From Marsupella aquatica (Eukaryota > Marchantiophyta): a stretch of DNA of 64,000 nt. A program made the translations under genes and the position numbers. Shown piece by piece: positions 46,894-59,514 of the stretch (the stretch's first letter is position 1; the number at the start of each line of letters is the position of its first letter). The notes beneath the pieces are model-generated. The model saw only the letters and a program-made list of their open reading frames with translations, made no database searches and had not been told where the DNA came from. Location of the stretch: the NCBI GenBank assembly GCA_973895155.1, contig OZ316892.1:24180001-24244000 (forward strand), written 5' to 3'.

Positions 46894-47090
46894 CCAAAGA
46901 AGGAGAAATATCACATAAATGAGTCTCTACCTCATCTAACTTTACGTATGTGGGGCCTCTTGACATTAAAATTGCAAAAAGAAGCGCTCACACCCAAAGA
47001 AGGAGAAATATCAAATAAATGAGTCTCTATCTCATCTAACTTTATGTATGTGTGGCCTCTCCACATTAAAATTGTCAAAAAAAGAGTCTT
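46894..47090. repeat. 100-bp tandem duplication
   Basis: Units starting at 46894 and 46994 share ccaaagaaggagaaatatca, atgagtctcta and cacattaaaattg, with scattered differences. Confidence 0.85.
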
Positions 47091-49060
47091 TTTCATTCAT
47101 GCTAAGAACTAAGGTACATAATCCCAATCTACTTAAATGGTGTAATAATTTCAAAATGATTTAAAACTAATTTGTCTAACAGTAACTAATGAGTTGCGAA
47201 TACAACTTCACATCTATTTGAAATCGTTTTGACGTTGTCTAACTTTAGCGTCGAGCCCCGATTTAATACCAGCATGGCCAACAAGGATGCAGATAAGGAT
47301 GAAGTGGCTCACAAGAGAAAGGGCAATGGTGAATTAAATCTAGGACTTGAAAAAAATGTACTCAAAGATAGTTTTATTTGATATTATTGAGTATGAAAAG
47401 TGAATTATTTTTTTCAATAAATCATTATAAAGGTTTGAAGAGCTCTATATGAGACCAATCATATAATCATGTATTTTCTTATCAACGGATACACGGGTCT
47501 AAAATTATAGTGCCTCCAAGACACGTCCATGACCCAAATTTAAATTTATCACAAACTTTTAGTAACACGTTCGGACCAATTGATTCTTAGTTCTTGGCCA
47601 TCCCCTAGGCAAAACTAGGTTGCTCTCAAACTTTCACTTTGCATTAGGTCTAGATCTCAATACCTTCAAAGTCTATTTGGTTCTACCTCCCAAACATCAG
47701 GCTCCCATGAAAATCAAATGTGGTTTGATCGTTGTTTGACTTTGGATCGGCAAGAAGAATTCTTCCTATTATAAGACTCCAAATCAAAGTCATTCACAAT
47801 TAGAAAGCACCATGAGCTAATTTTCTTCATCAACATTCCAACAAAAATCTGATCGCCAAGTTATGCATGTTTCGATTTCAAAACTTAAAATAATGTATAT
47901 TTGTCGATTGCGATCAACTTGAGCCAATGCACTCATATATGCTTTTGGAGATGTGCCACCCTCAGACCAACTTTTGTCCCTTCTCTTTGGCCCCCTCCCT
48001 AAGGGTCTGTGAGCTCTATCACTTAGCTCAAAACCCAAGATATTCAAAAAGCCATCATAACTTGGCCTAAAGCAAAAATTGGGCATTGAGAGCTAGGAGT
48101 TAAGGTCTAACAACCCACTCTGGTCCATGCATCCCCCTTAGTCAAAACACGTCTCTTGATGGATGACCATTTTTACCAATCTTGGATTGACCATAATTTT
48201 TGGCCCCTAGGTCCGTTAAAGCACAACTGCCCTTCAAAAGCTACGGGATACCCGTAGTTATCATTGAAAAGAGATTTTTCCTGAAAGTGTGGAGCAAACT
48301 GGCATGCTAGAGGAGAACAGTGATTGAAATGTGAAAAAAAGGAGGGTCTTGGACACTTCCCCTTATATAAGGAAAGTTGTGGTTTAACCAAAACGTTGGA
48401 TTCATGTGAGGTTTCTTGGGCTCATATGATGATCCATCGGAAAAATCATTTGTTTTTTTGTGATCAAAATTACAATAATAAAGTTTGAATTGATCATAAC
48501 GTTTGGCTTTTGGGTCCATTGGTTGAAAACTATGCACCCCCACGATTAGGCTCAAATGGGACTTCTTGGGTCATTTACGATAATTTATTGGAAAAATAAT
48601 TCATTTTTTCGGGATTCAAACCAAACTATAAGATAAAAACTTGAGTCAATCATAATTGAACTATCTTTGGATATACGTTTTTTAAACCTTGTTTTTGTTT
48701 TTATAGTCTCTTTTTCTTTAGTCACATTTTTCTTTAGTTACATTTTTATTTGTAACTTGGACCTAAGGATCTAAATTAGTGACTTTGACTCACTCAAGTT
48801 ATCCAATATGGAAAAATTAATTATTTAAAAAAAATCACCATATGGATCTAGGATGCTACACGTGAGCACAATCATGGGGCAAAATATTTATAGATATATT
48901 GATTCATGAATCTAAAGTTATGGCCTACTTAAACTTGTAATCATGATTTGAGTCATTGTCGAATATAGAAAAATAAATTATTATTTTTTATTAATTATCC
49001 TAAAATTTGAAGATGCTTTGTATGAACGTAATCATGGGATCACATTTGTTTTTGACAATT
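47091..49060. other. Gene-free AT-rich stretch with diffuse repeats
   Basis: Diverged phrases such as ttgggtccattggttgaaa and gatcataacgtttggcttttgg recur around 48180-48640, suggesting a decayed repeat. No domain or intact frame recognised. Confidence 0.4.
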
Positions 49061-49630
49061 GACTTCAAACAAATCACACATTAAAATTACCAAATCTTTA
49101 ATTTTAACTTTATTAAAAAAATTAAAAATATTATTAAAATATAAATTAGTTTGTGAATTTTTTGGTTATATTTTTAAGCATTATTTAAATAAAAATAATA
49201 AATTTAATATTAGAATATTAATAAATTTAAAATATATTTTTTAAGTTATTTAATTTTTTAGTTTAAATTTTAAAATTTTAATATGATATATAATATTTTG
49301 ATAATAAGTATTATAATATTGAAAGTTTATGAAATATTTTAATTAATATTAAAATTTAAATAAATTCAAATTTTTATTTTGATGTTAGTTAATTTAAAGT
49401 ATATATCTGATTATATTTATAAAAATCTTATTTTAACAAATTTTAAATGAAAAATTAATTAATAAATTTATTACTTTGATACAACTATTTATCAAATAAA
49501 GAAAAACAAAATTTAAATTTTGAAAAGACAAAATTCTAAATATAAAAAAATTAATATTATTTTAATCAAATAACATTTTTATTAAAATCATTACAAAATA
49601 GTTATTATTTATATTATTATTTATTCATAC
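49061..49630. other. Extremely AT-rich block, about 570 bp
   Basis: Composition changes sharply to nearly all A and T (long runs of aattttaa/attaaaat type) and back again near 49630, where ordinary sequence resumes. No coding or hairpin structure stands out. It could be a matrix-attachment-like region, organellar or satellite insertion, or decayed mobile element. Confidence 0.8.
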
Positions 49631-50464
49631 CAGAACTCTCCATCTCTGGAATGAGACCTTCATGTGAGCACGACCTTCCAGAACCACAGTAGATCCATCG
49701 AGCTCAGTCTCTGCCCAAAAACGAACGGGGCACGAACTCTGTAGAATCGTAGTATGGAGTGGTCAGGTCTTTCGATTGCGTCTCCAATTGATACAACTAT
49801 TTTTTTGTTGCAGCAACTTCTTCCCAGCAAGTAACGCTAATAGTAGATAAGAGTTTGTGCCTGTCAATTCTATCCAAATCAGGATAATCCAGAGTGAAGA
49901 ACATGTAAAGCAACGGGATTGGCGTGAAGAACTGCGCCCTCGGACGGTGAGAAAGCTGACTCAAGTAAGAGGCCAGAAAGTGCACTACAAAAATCACACT
50001 CAGATGTCCGCTTTGTTAAAAACGAATAGTGAATACAACAGCGAAGAATGCTCACATGGCGGGCAGATAATGGACCACGGCTAATAGTTCATTTATCCAA
50101 AAATCATCATATCTCGATACAGATATTAGCTATACAATTATTGCTCATCTCCAAATCCAAAGTCTCCTTCGTGATTTTGGAGGTGATTTGGCGGGAGTGG
50201 AAGCTGGAAGCTGCAGTACCATGCAAGTATTCTCGAAGATAATTAAGGATTTCCGTCTGCCCTTAACTTCATCAACCCTAGAATCACCATCAAGGAAATA
50301 GCTTGTAGGTACATCTCTATTGATGAAGGGCACCTAATTGCCCTTCATTGCTTCTGGTGGTATGTACAATGTCAATAGAAATACAACCTCAAGTGGGAAT
50401 CCGGTTTGACAACAAACTGCACTAGGTACGTCCTGACTTGGCCAGGCAGGTCTCATTGATAGGT
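49631..50464. other. 3' flank of the SNARE gene
   Basis: No protein domain recognised. The part next to 50464 is expected to be 3' UTR of the minus-strand SNARE. Confidence 0.4.
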
Positions 50465-53219
50465 TCATAGGGATTTCACCAAACTCAATGCGATCACAAT
50501 AAGCAACACAATGGCAAGCAGCATCAAGCACATGCACATCATCGAGCAGCTCCTGTTCGAATTTTTGTTCAGAACTCCAAGTTTTCTGTGCGCAGCCTGC
50601 ATAAAGAGAAGCAACGTGACCAGTCATGATCAGTACTTCCGAACAAGTTCGCCCATGTTTACCAGCCACAAAAACGAGGCTAGGAGTTGTATCCCCCGGG
50701 ACGATGAAATGTAGCGAATCCGGTTCTAGAACAAAATTCACACATTTGCAAAAAAGCTTGACTGTGTCTTCTCGGCATCCTTTGTAGTAGACATGTTACT
50801 GAACTGAATTCTAACGAATGGCAGCAAACTGTTACTAATTGCGTCAAACGGAGATTAGGTAATTGCAAGCACAACCGATCTTTCAAACAGTGATGGACAT
50901 TCACTACAACAGGATACTTTTTGCTGAGAATAACTACCTTCAGTCGATTATTTGTATCGTCTGCTTCTTTATCCATATCATCCTGATCACACAATAAAGT
51001 GCCAAGGTAAGGAAAACTAAGTATGAGAACAAAAGCTCATGTTCCAGGCGCAAGTCCATGAAGGAGATATTGTTGGACGTGAACAAAACAGTGCTCAGAG
51101 GTATGGCCTAGCTGTTGACAATTGAGATGCCATGAAGAATCTCACCACTCTTGTTGAAAAATGCAAGCGAGTTCATATAACGTTGCAAAATCGTCTCCTT
51201 ATAATATGTACTATAGTTTTGGATGCAAAAAATGAAATCCACACAGACTACTGGTCACCACGAATCAAGAGTATTCAAAAGAAAGTCTTGAGAGAAACGA
51301 TAAGTGAGGAAACCCACCAATAGATGGTTATGCAAGTCCAGTTCCTCATTGACAGCCAAAGCAATGTGCTTCGTGCTGGTCACAGTTGCCTCTAGACCAG
51401 CCAGATCCTCGTCTTGTTCTGCGTAAGGGAAGGCACGAAGTAATATTGAGATTCACGTCAATATAACGGGTTGTCCTACTCATAGCAGCCAATCACCGAA
51501 CAGAAGTTACGGCCAACAATACAGACGTTTTCGCTGCTATTACCTACAATGTCAAGCTCGCTACACTAGACCTGGATGAACATTCTCTCACTTCACTTTG
51601 CTTGGAAATCCACAAGGTATTTCAAAAGATTCAAGTGACACGAAATTCCACTTTTTCACATTACTACAAATATAGGTACCGTAAATAATTACGGAAGATG
51701 GATACTCTGGCGAGTAGAGGAACCTCCTTATTTCCATATACCAGCACTCCTCAGTGCACGCATCCAGCAAGGTTTAAGTGCTAAGATCTTTATGACTACG
51801 CGGTAACGAATGGCAGCTGTATCTACTACGAAGGTACGTCGTCTGTTTCAACGAAGGCTCGAGACTCACAACCTCGTATTAGTCAGTGCAACTATATCTT
51901 AGAGATCAGAAATAAAGGAATAACTGGTAGCTGTCAACGAGAATGAAATAATCGAAGTTGTGGCCAGAATTAGGTTAACTGAATGAAAACAGTTCCCCGC
52001 TAAGCACTAGGACGGAAAACACTTACACCATTTTAGTGGGCTTAACAGGCTAGTTAATGTGGTACCTTTCATTACTTGCTTCTGAAGGTTGATAACTCCA
52101 TAGTTATCTAAACCTTGGGTTTTGCTAGTCTCCACTGGCGGAGTCGAGCGTGCACCATTGGACAGAAGGTTCGCCCTGCATTTTATCATTAGTCAGTCTA
52201 CGATTTCGAATGTCACGCATTAAGGGACGAGAACAGAGCCTGGTAGCCAAGTATCTTGAAAGGAATTGTGTGAGTATACCTGTTAGATGGTTGATCAGTA
52301 CTGAGAGCCGCGGTCATTTGCTTAGTCCTAAAGCGAATGCCCAGAAGCATGTCTTGGCGACGGTACATCTCCTTCTCGGTTCTGCGGATCATGTACAGAT
52401 TCAGTGTCATCAACGAATTCTTTCGGAACTCTCTGATAATCAAATCAGAGAGCCAGTAGGAGACATGTAGAGAAATGAACGAGATGTTCAAAATTCTCCA
52501 AGCAGTGAGGAGCAATATCGAGCCCACGCATTGTTTTTTAAGTACCTCTAGATACGAGACTGCGCCAAAGTCGACATGCGACACGATGCATGGAATCAGT
52601 GATAGTCCAGGGGCAAACAAGAACAGGAAACCTTGAATCCAGACCAGTTCAGAAATCTCCCATCGGCTACGCTTAATGAATGCGCCGTTTAGATTTTGAC
52701 CAAGACTTAAAATAACAGCGAATTCAATGAGCTTCACATCGAGGGGATGACCAATGGAGTCCAAGGCGCATACCTCTTTTAAGAAAATGGGAAACACGGA
52801 TATTACAACACACAGACCGGCCATTCAACCACCAAAGAGGCGGTACGAATCCATGCACCTTATCATGTCCTCTCGATCATCAATCTGATCTGCCGCAACA
52901 ACCGACTCACGCCCTAACATGATCTACGACCAAAACAAGGACCGAGTCCAGAAGATACGGAATTGGCTGAGGGTCGAGCTTACATGTTGGTCTTCATCGG
53001 CGGGTTTTTTAGCAAGGACTCCAGCCGATCGAGCTTCGTGCCTAGCATAGTAATTTTCCGGCGTGTTGCCGACACCAATCGGGATGGGTCGGCACCAGAC
53101 GCCAACATCATGTTCCGCTCATTAAGGCGGGCCAAAATGTCATCCGCAAGGCGCATAGCCTCTTCGAACTCCTTCAGCCATGAGTCGGACGCAGATTGCG
53201 CCATCTCAATGTCCGCCAC
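50465..53219 (-). CDS. Qc-SNARE of the SYP5 (SYP51/52) family, 241 aa, complete
   Basis: SNARE for fusion at the trans-Golgi/prevacuolar compartment and vacuole. Six exons, 5' to 3': 52984-53219, 52280-52381, 52066-52175, 51318-51418, 50938-50982, 50465-50596; phases close. N-terminal domain: SASDSWLKEFEEAMRLADDI, RRKITMLGTKLDRLESLL; then EKEMYRRQDMLLGIRFRTKQ, and QGLDNYGVINLQKQVMK before the SNARE motif. The SNARE helix reads DLAGLEATVTSTKHIALAVN, EELDLHNHLLDDMDKEADDT, NNRLKAAHRKLGVLNK. A Cys-rich juxtamembrane stretch (SCSMMCMC) and a hydrophobic anchor ending VKSL complete it. Aligned to SYP51 (TLQTRL) and syntaxin 8 (DEQNEI), the zero-layer Gln position is His179. Translation could start at M1 (MADIEMAQ) or M6; family N-termini favour M6. 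Confidence 0.94.
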
Positions 53220-54849
53220 TCTGGCTATTTCGTCGCCGACAGTTGATCCCTTCCCTCCTCCTGTTGCTAACTGGCGACCACACTCTCTAAAGTCTAACCA
53301 TCCTCAGTCGACGAATCCCCAAAGACCTCAACCCTGGCCCTTCTGCTTCGCAATTCGTCTTCTCCTTTGCTCCTTCTCCTCGTGCTACGGTGACGTCCTC
53401 ATTCCGGATAGAGCAACCCTCACGACACCTCCCTCGTAATGCAATCAACTCTTTCACTTCCGCTAATTCCCTGCAAGTAGATAAAGTACTTGCTAGTGCT
53501 GTCTTACTAGATGCAAGGACGCGGTATCCAGATTCGATGGCGTCCCTCCTTTCTGTCGGATGAAAGGCTGCTTTCCTGTACAAATCCGCAAGCCAAATCC
53601 ACAAGCCGAGAAATCGTTACTGATGTACTCAAACCTAGTACTCTTTCACACCAGGGAGAAGCCGAAAGCAATCCGTCAGCCGAGACGAAGATGTGCTCCA
53701 AACCTAGAACTCAGCACCATGCAGAAGAACGGAGTCCCTGACTAAAAGCCTGAGTTCCACCTCCTGTTTCAAAATCCTTCTCCTCACCTTCCCTTCCTTA
53801 GCTTGGTCCGCCCTACAGCACTTACAGTGCGGTGCCACCGTGCGCCTGCTTCCTAGATCCGTCCGCGTTTGACGCTGATTACAATGATGAATTGACCGAT
53901 AAAGATGAAGAAGAGAGGTCGTAGGAATCGATTGCAAAAAGAATCACACGGGCAAACTGGCAAAAATAGTTTTGCGAGAGTTTCTAACTGGACCCGTCCA
54001 CAGAGTCACAAAATCTGCCAGAGGTAGGTTTGCAGTCTCTAATAAGGGAACCCCTAACAAAGTCACCAAACACAACCAAACACACTCACTAAACAAACGA
54101 ACGAACGCTACTTTTTTTCCCTGTCACGCAATCGAGTTGAATCTTTCAAGGGGCAAGAGTCAAAAAAGGAAAAGCCAACGGGGCCACATTGTCACTGTAC
54201 TCACAATAGAGACCTACGCGACTCCCTAACAGCGAGAAAAAATCCGCTCCTCCGCCTGGCACGCCGCGAAGAAAGCAAGGAAGCACGATCGACCGAGACG
54301 CAGCGAGCAAGCTGCGACTGGCCAAGGGTCCTGCCCTTCGACTTTCCAACGAGAGCTCAAAACGAATTGAACAGAAGGCACGGGCCGGGGCCGCACAATC
54401 CAATCGTCCGATCGGCACGCACGCGAACATGCAGCGGTAGCACGAGAGCTCAGACCTCTCTAATAATTAAATGCAAAGCACCTCAGACCAGAGCGGCACG
54501 GAAACCCGAGCACTCGAGCGAATTGGCAGATACACACATTGGCAGTGCTGCTGGTCTGTCTAGGCGCGGTGGCGCGGTGCCAACAAGCGCATTAGAAGCG
54601 CGGGACAAGACACGAGACGTAGCACAGAGGAGCGGCACGATCGAGGAAAGCTGGGTGACAATCGAGGACTCAAGTCGCAGAACCGGTTGTCCGGATTGCT
54701 GGCAGCGGCGTACTTTTATGCCCTGACCGTTAGATTTCCCCGGATTTAACGGTTAACGTTAGATTCTGTCAAACGGGGTATGTGTAAAACTGGCAGATTT
54801 TAGCCAAAAAGTGGCAATTTCTGCACCTGATCATAGGACGGATTTTGGC
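53220..54849. other. Upstream region of the SNARE gene
   Basis: Expected to hold the SNARE 5' UTR and promoter on the minus strand. Moderately GC-rich around 54230-54700. Overlapping frames (52963-53439, 53287-53604, 54146-54430, 54367-54726) lack domain features and are not called. Confidence 0.45.
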
Positions 54850-55345
54850 AAATTATTTACGGACCGCTAGATCTCCCTGCATTTGAGAATGAATGTTAGA
54901 ATCTGACAATGGGGTAGGTGTCAAACTGGCTTGTAAAACTTGTCAAACTGACTTGTAAAACTTGTAAGACTGGATCTAAGAATGAAATTTAGATTCTGTC
55001 AAATGGGTATGTGTAAAACTGGCTGATGGGAAACAAATCGATTGACAAATGTTTGCCAAAAATATGGCAAAAACTTTTGGAGGAGGTCTAATCTGGCCAA
55101 AATCAATTTTTGCCAAAAACTGGCAAAAAGCTTTTTGGGGGAGTTCGAATGTGGCAAAAATCTGTATCTGATGATATGCAGGATTTTGGCCAGATTCCAT
55201 CTCACTGTAAGGTTTTCACCACTTTTTGACAAAAACTGGTTAGATTTGTTATTCCCATCAGCCAGGTTTTACACATAACCATTTTCGAGACTCTAACGTA
55301 TAAACATAAATCCAGGGAGATCTCAGGAAATAATTTGCAAAGACC
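54850..55345. mobile_element. MITE-like element with long terminal inverted repeats
   Basis: The left end (about 54850-54935: ggcaaattattt, tagatctccctgcattt, tgttagaatctgacaatggg) is matched in reverse by the right end (about 55265-55345). A tighter inverted pair, tgtgtaaaactggctgatggga (about 55010) and its near-perfect inverse (about 55255), lies inside. Related copies of the end sequence sit at about 54725-54790 and 54968-55030, so the left side is iterated. There is no ORF with transposase motifs. Long TIRs suggest a Mutator-like or foldback type; the target duplication was not identified. Confidence 0.65.
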
Positions 55346-57354
55346 ACATAAGGTCTGGTTATAGCATTTTTTCTTTCACCAATGCTGACATTTGCTAGAG
55401 TAACGAAAAGTAAAACCCTTGAACATTACCCTGGCTGGGCTGGCAGTGCCAAACACGTCTCCGACCTCTTCAGTGTCCTGTACCGTAATGACTATACCGT
55501 ATTTCTGGCAGCACTCTAATTTACACGCTTGGACAGTACGTAATTTAATCATACGTAGTGTAAGCACATTTCGTACCTAATCCACCGTAAAGATGCACAA
55601 TTACAACACGGAACCGTACTTAAAACATAAATGCAGAAAGTGCTTTAGTGCAAAGTCCCTTTTATTAATTTTTTAGCATATAATAGAACTGGAGAGGTAT
55701 ATGTAGTGTATCTCCCGGAGCAAGTTTCTCTCTTGTCTACCAAAACTTTGAGATTCTCTCTCACCCGACCTTTGGACCACTCTCTCTAGTCATGTTTTTT
55801 TTAAGCTGCATTATTACACCGTCTGGTTTATATAGTATTGTGTAAAACATTTCATTTTTTGTCTTGTAGTGACTGTAAATGACTATTCCATAGTATTTGA
55901 GAGGATTGAGTGTCAAAAGTACAACACATGTCAAATAAAAATACATTTCACATAATGATCAGGAAAAGTAAGGACAGGTCCTGAAAACTTGTGCAAATAA
56001 AGTATAGATTCTCATTTGCCCTAAGGACACTCAAATCAATTTGTGCATATTAAGGTAATGACCACAAACATAAAATTATCAAATAAGCGTACGAGGAGAA
56101 GTAAACGACAAGGTGTCCACACCTCAAAGTATCCATTCTCTATCATTCACTAGAATTGGTAGAAATTCCGTGAAATTTGCTAAAGAGAGTGGCACATGAT
56201 TGAAAACTAAATGTACTGGGAAAGGAAGCTCCATGATAGCAATATAAATAATATATATAGGGGTGAAAAATAATCTAAATTCTAAAATCACACAAGAGAT
56301 GGACCTCGTGATGGCACATTGAAAAAACAAAAAAACAAAAAACCTTAGTAAGACAAAATTCTGAAAGGTGGATTGGCCATATATAGAAGTGTCATAAAAA
56401 TAGTACCCTCATATTGTTGTTGTTGGTCATATGTAGGAACATTCTGACGCTTTGAGAATTCTTTTTTCAAAGAGGGCTTGCTAGTTTTGGCAGAGCTGGT
56501 CGGTTGGCTTTTTATCCCAGCCTGTGTTTTGAGGAAAAGCGCCTTTGCTATACTAAAACAGTAGTTTACATTTTGATGTTGGGATTTTAGTGTACTGGTT
56601 CAAATTTTTGAATTTGAGGTGCGGGGTGAGGTGTTCAGATCTAATGTAAGTAGTTAATTACCGTCAATCCCACCGTTAATCTAAGTCGGATACAGGACAT
56701 CTCTATCCAGTGCATGGTTTTTGTAATGATAGCATCGCGCGCTATTATGACCCACGTACGAAAACTGCTTCTGTTGTGTTTTTGCCCTTATATTTTGTGT
56801 CCAATATGGATTGTAACTTCAGAACATGTTTTGGTGAACTCTCAGGTTAACTTTGAATTGTGGACTCCTAACTTTGGACAAGCAATCAAATGAGGAGTGG
56901 TTGTTTGTTTGTCAAGAAAATGCATAAGAAAATTCTTGACACCTCAAAATAAGGTCTCTACAAAGTGATTTTTTTCCGGTTTCTTGTTATCAGTTTTGTC
57001 ATTTGTTGTTTGCTTTTGTTGTTAGTTGTCACCAGGAAAACCGTTGCATGAGGCTAGTGAATTCACTACAAAAGAAAGATGGTATCGTATGATTGATTCA
57101 AGAATGATCATGAAGGAGTTGAAGGCGCTTGCCAACAAATATGCCCATAATCAAACCCTTCCCATTTGGATTTTCCGGATTTATTGTGAGAGACAAAATC
57201 TTCTGGTGGTCTATAAATGGGAAATGTTAAACTCTTTCTTCCCATTGTTAAAAATATCATTTATGGACTCAAAACAATCAGCACATCTTGATCTATCCAG
57301 TGAGCCACAACAAGTCTTGTTCCTCCTCACGAGCCAACCATGACAACAAAAATA
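55346..57354. other. Gene-free AT-rich region
   Basis: One 105-codon frame (57026-57343) is open but I recognise nothing in it. Otherwise no supported feature. Confidence 0.4.
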
Positions 57355-57609
57355 GCTTTGAGCAAGAGCTTAAACTCTATAGTTTGCCAAAAGCTATTTT
57401 AGAGATCAACTTTTGTTCATCCCATGACACTTGGTGTTTGCTTTGAGCAAGATTTTAAGCTCTATAGGTTGCCAAAAGCTATTTTAGAGATCATTTTTTG
57501 TTCATCCCATGACACTTGGTGTTTGCTTTGAGCAAGATTTTAAGCTCTATAGGTTGCCAAAAGCTATTTTAGAGATCATTTTTTGTTCATCCCATGACAC
57601 TTGGTGTGC
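57355..57609. repeat. Three 85-bp tandem copies
   Basis: Units start at 57355, 57440 and 57525 with gctttgagcaag and contain ggttgccaaaagctatttta. Copies 2 and 3 are virtually identical and copy 1 is more diverged, so the last duplication is recent. Confidence 0.92.
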
Positions 57610-57689
57610 AAAAACCAATAAATCCTACACTAAATGATTGGCCCCACCTAATATACATATGGATTTGATGAGCTATGGCATAATGTACA

Positions 57690-58320
57690 ACACTTGGGAG
57701 TTTCACTTCCACAAAGATGTCACATCATGTGCGACAAAGGATATGGTCATTTTATTGGTGTAAGGGAAGACTTTAAAAAATTTTAGAAGAACAATAAGGT
57801 CTCTTAAATTCAATTTTGAGACCTAAAAACGTTGCAGGTAATAGGGAGACTCCCATATAGTGAGCCCCCGAGGTACAACATCAAAAATAAAATCTACTAT
57901 TCCCCAAAAGCCCCCCATCCAAAAGTAAGTATTTTCAACTTCCACCAAAAATTTCAATCATTAAATTTTTACTTCACACCAAAACCCCAATCAGTAAGTT
58001 TCACGTACCAATAGAATACGCTCACATTGATCTATCCAATGAGACCATAACATTCGAGTTCCATGCAACAAAACTCAAACAAAATTGTTGGCAATGTTTG
58101 TCAAAATGCCTAGCACATCTGAACATGCTTTGATACCAATTGATTTTTAAACAAATGACCAGTACTCAAAGACAACATGCATGTGTGCAACATTAAACAA
58201 ACACAAATTGTCAACACAAGAGATTTTATAGGGGTCAAGAATTATTTTTTCTTACATTTTAGAGAGTTTGAGACCTAAAAACGTCGTAGGTGATGGGGAG
58301 GCCCCATATTGTGAGAACCT
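57690..58320 (-). mobile_element. Truncated Copia-type element: priming site and LTR end
   Basis: gctttgatacca (58127-58138) is the same initiator-tRNA-Met site as in the element ending near 39537. It is followed, two bases later, by TG at 58141, the expected LTR terminus for a minus-strand element. The phrases cctaaaaacgt(t/c)g and cccatat(a/t)gtgag occur on both sides (57820-57875 and 58270-58315) and again near 63925-63985, so they belong to a dispersed repeat or LTR. No protein domain remains. Confidence 0.5.
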
Positions 58321-58689
58321 TATTTTGACCTATCCTATTTGGACTGAAATGTGTTCCAGGCTTTCAACCTCCTTTTCGTATATGTGTCATGTGTAAAGTC
58401 TTTCTTAATGGCAAAATTAGTCTTCCCAACTTTTGGCAAAATTTACTATATTTTTGTCTTCCTTAGCCAATTCCTCACCTAGCCACATGCCACATTAGCC
58501 AGAATCTAACGGTCATTTTTTTATCTATAGATGTCTGACAATCCAAAATTAATCTAGGACAACTAGATAAGGAATATTCATAGCATTTTTGTCATAGATT
58601 ATAAAATTTACAAATTGTGCTAGTTATGTCCTCTGGGTCTATTTTTAAGACCTGAGCTATACAAAAGATTGAATTCAATACCTCTCCCC

Positions 58690-59514
58690 TAACGAGCTAT
58701 GTATTCTCCTGAATAGACAACAGAATATTATTGATCATGAGCTATGCCAGTATAGAAGTTCATTTGCTACCGGAAACATTCTCATTGCTGCTGACCTTGT
58801 CAACCCTGATCAAGCTTGGAAAACTTTGGAGCAGATCAATGGTGCCACAAGAATTACCACAAGTCATGACTTGGTGTTGCCAACACAGGTCATGGAGCTT
58901 TTGCACTCATCTACAGGACACACTACCAACAAGCTCGTCAACGTTGGGGGATGGGCTTGGAGATGGGTACAATGCAAGAAAAAAGGTGGGACCTCCAGAC
59001 CAAAACCTGGGCCCTGATGCTACAGTTACACAACATACCCACTGAACAACTCAATAGACGATGGTTCTCCTTGGACACACAACAAATCTGGAAACGACAG
59101 TGGAATCAACTCTGGAATGTCTGGTCTTCTCACAACGTCAAACTTACTTGATTTTTGGAAGATTCTCAATGCTGGGGTTTTTACCAATTTTTGTGCTCTT
59201 AAGTGGGAGGTTAGCCATGGGAAGTGCACTGCATGCCAAGAGCACAATGAGACCATCGAGCTTATGTTCTTTCAATGCCCCAGATTGTGACCTAGATGGA
59301 GTCAACTCAAACACATAAGTGGGGGCACTGGACTTCACAAAGCCATTGGATGCTTCTTCTTTGGCAAGGTAGACACTGCCATTCGCTCACAGAAGCAAAA
59401 CCCAAGTTACCTCGTTCTCATCCACCAGATGATCTACAGTATTTGGCTGGACAGAAATCAATGCACCTACCATGCCAACGCCACAAGGTTTCCCCTTCAA
59501 CTCATTCTGCATGG
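58690..59514 (+). mobile_element. LINE 3' portion, left part (interrupted)
   Basis: Plus-strand frames read SSFATGNILIAADLVNPDQA, later QIWKRQWNQLWNVWSSHNVK, then DFWKILNAGVFTNFCALKW, CTACQEHNETIELMFFQCPR and QMIYSIWLDRNQCTYHANAT. These are the end of a plant LINE reverse transcriptase with its zf-RVT domain and the usual IW-x-x-RN tail. There are at least one stop (after PRL) and a frameshift near 59150. The ORF runs into the Copia LTR at 59515 and resumes at 62765. Confidence 0.75.

Noticed and set aside
52963-53439. 158-codon plus-strand ORF
   Set aside because: Antisense shadow of the first SNARE exon and its leader.
57026-57343. 105-codon plus-strand ORF
   Set aside because: No recognised domain and no supporting splice or promoter context; possibly repeat-derived.
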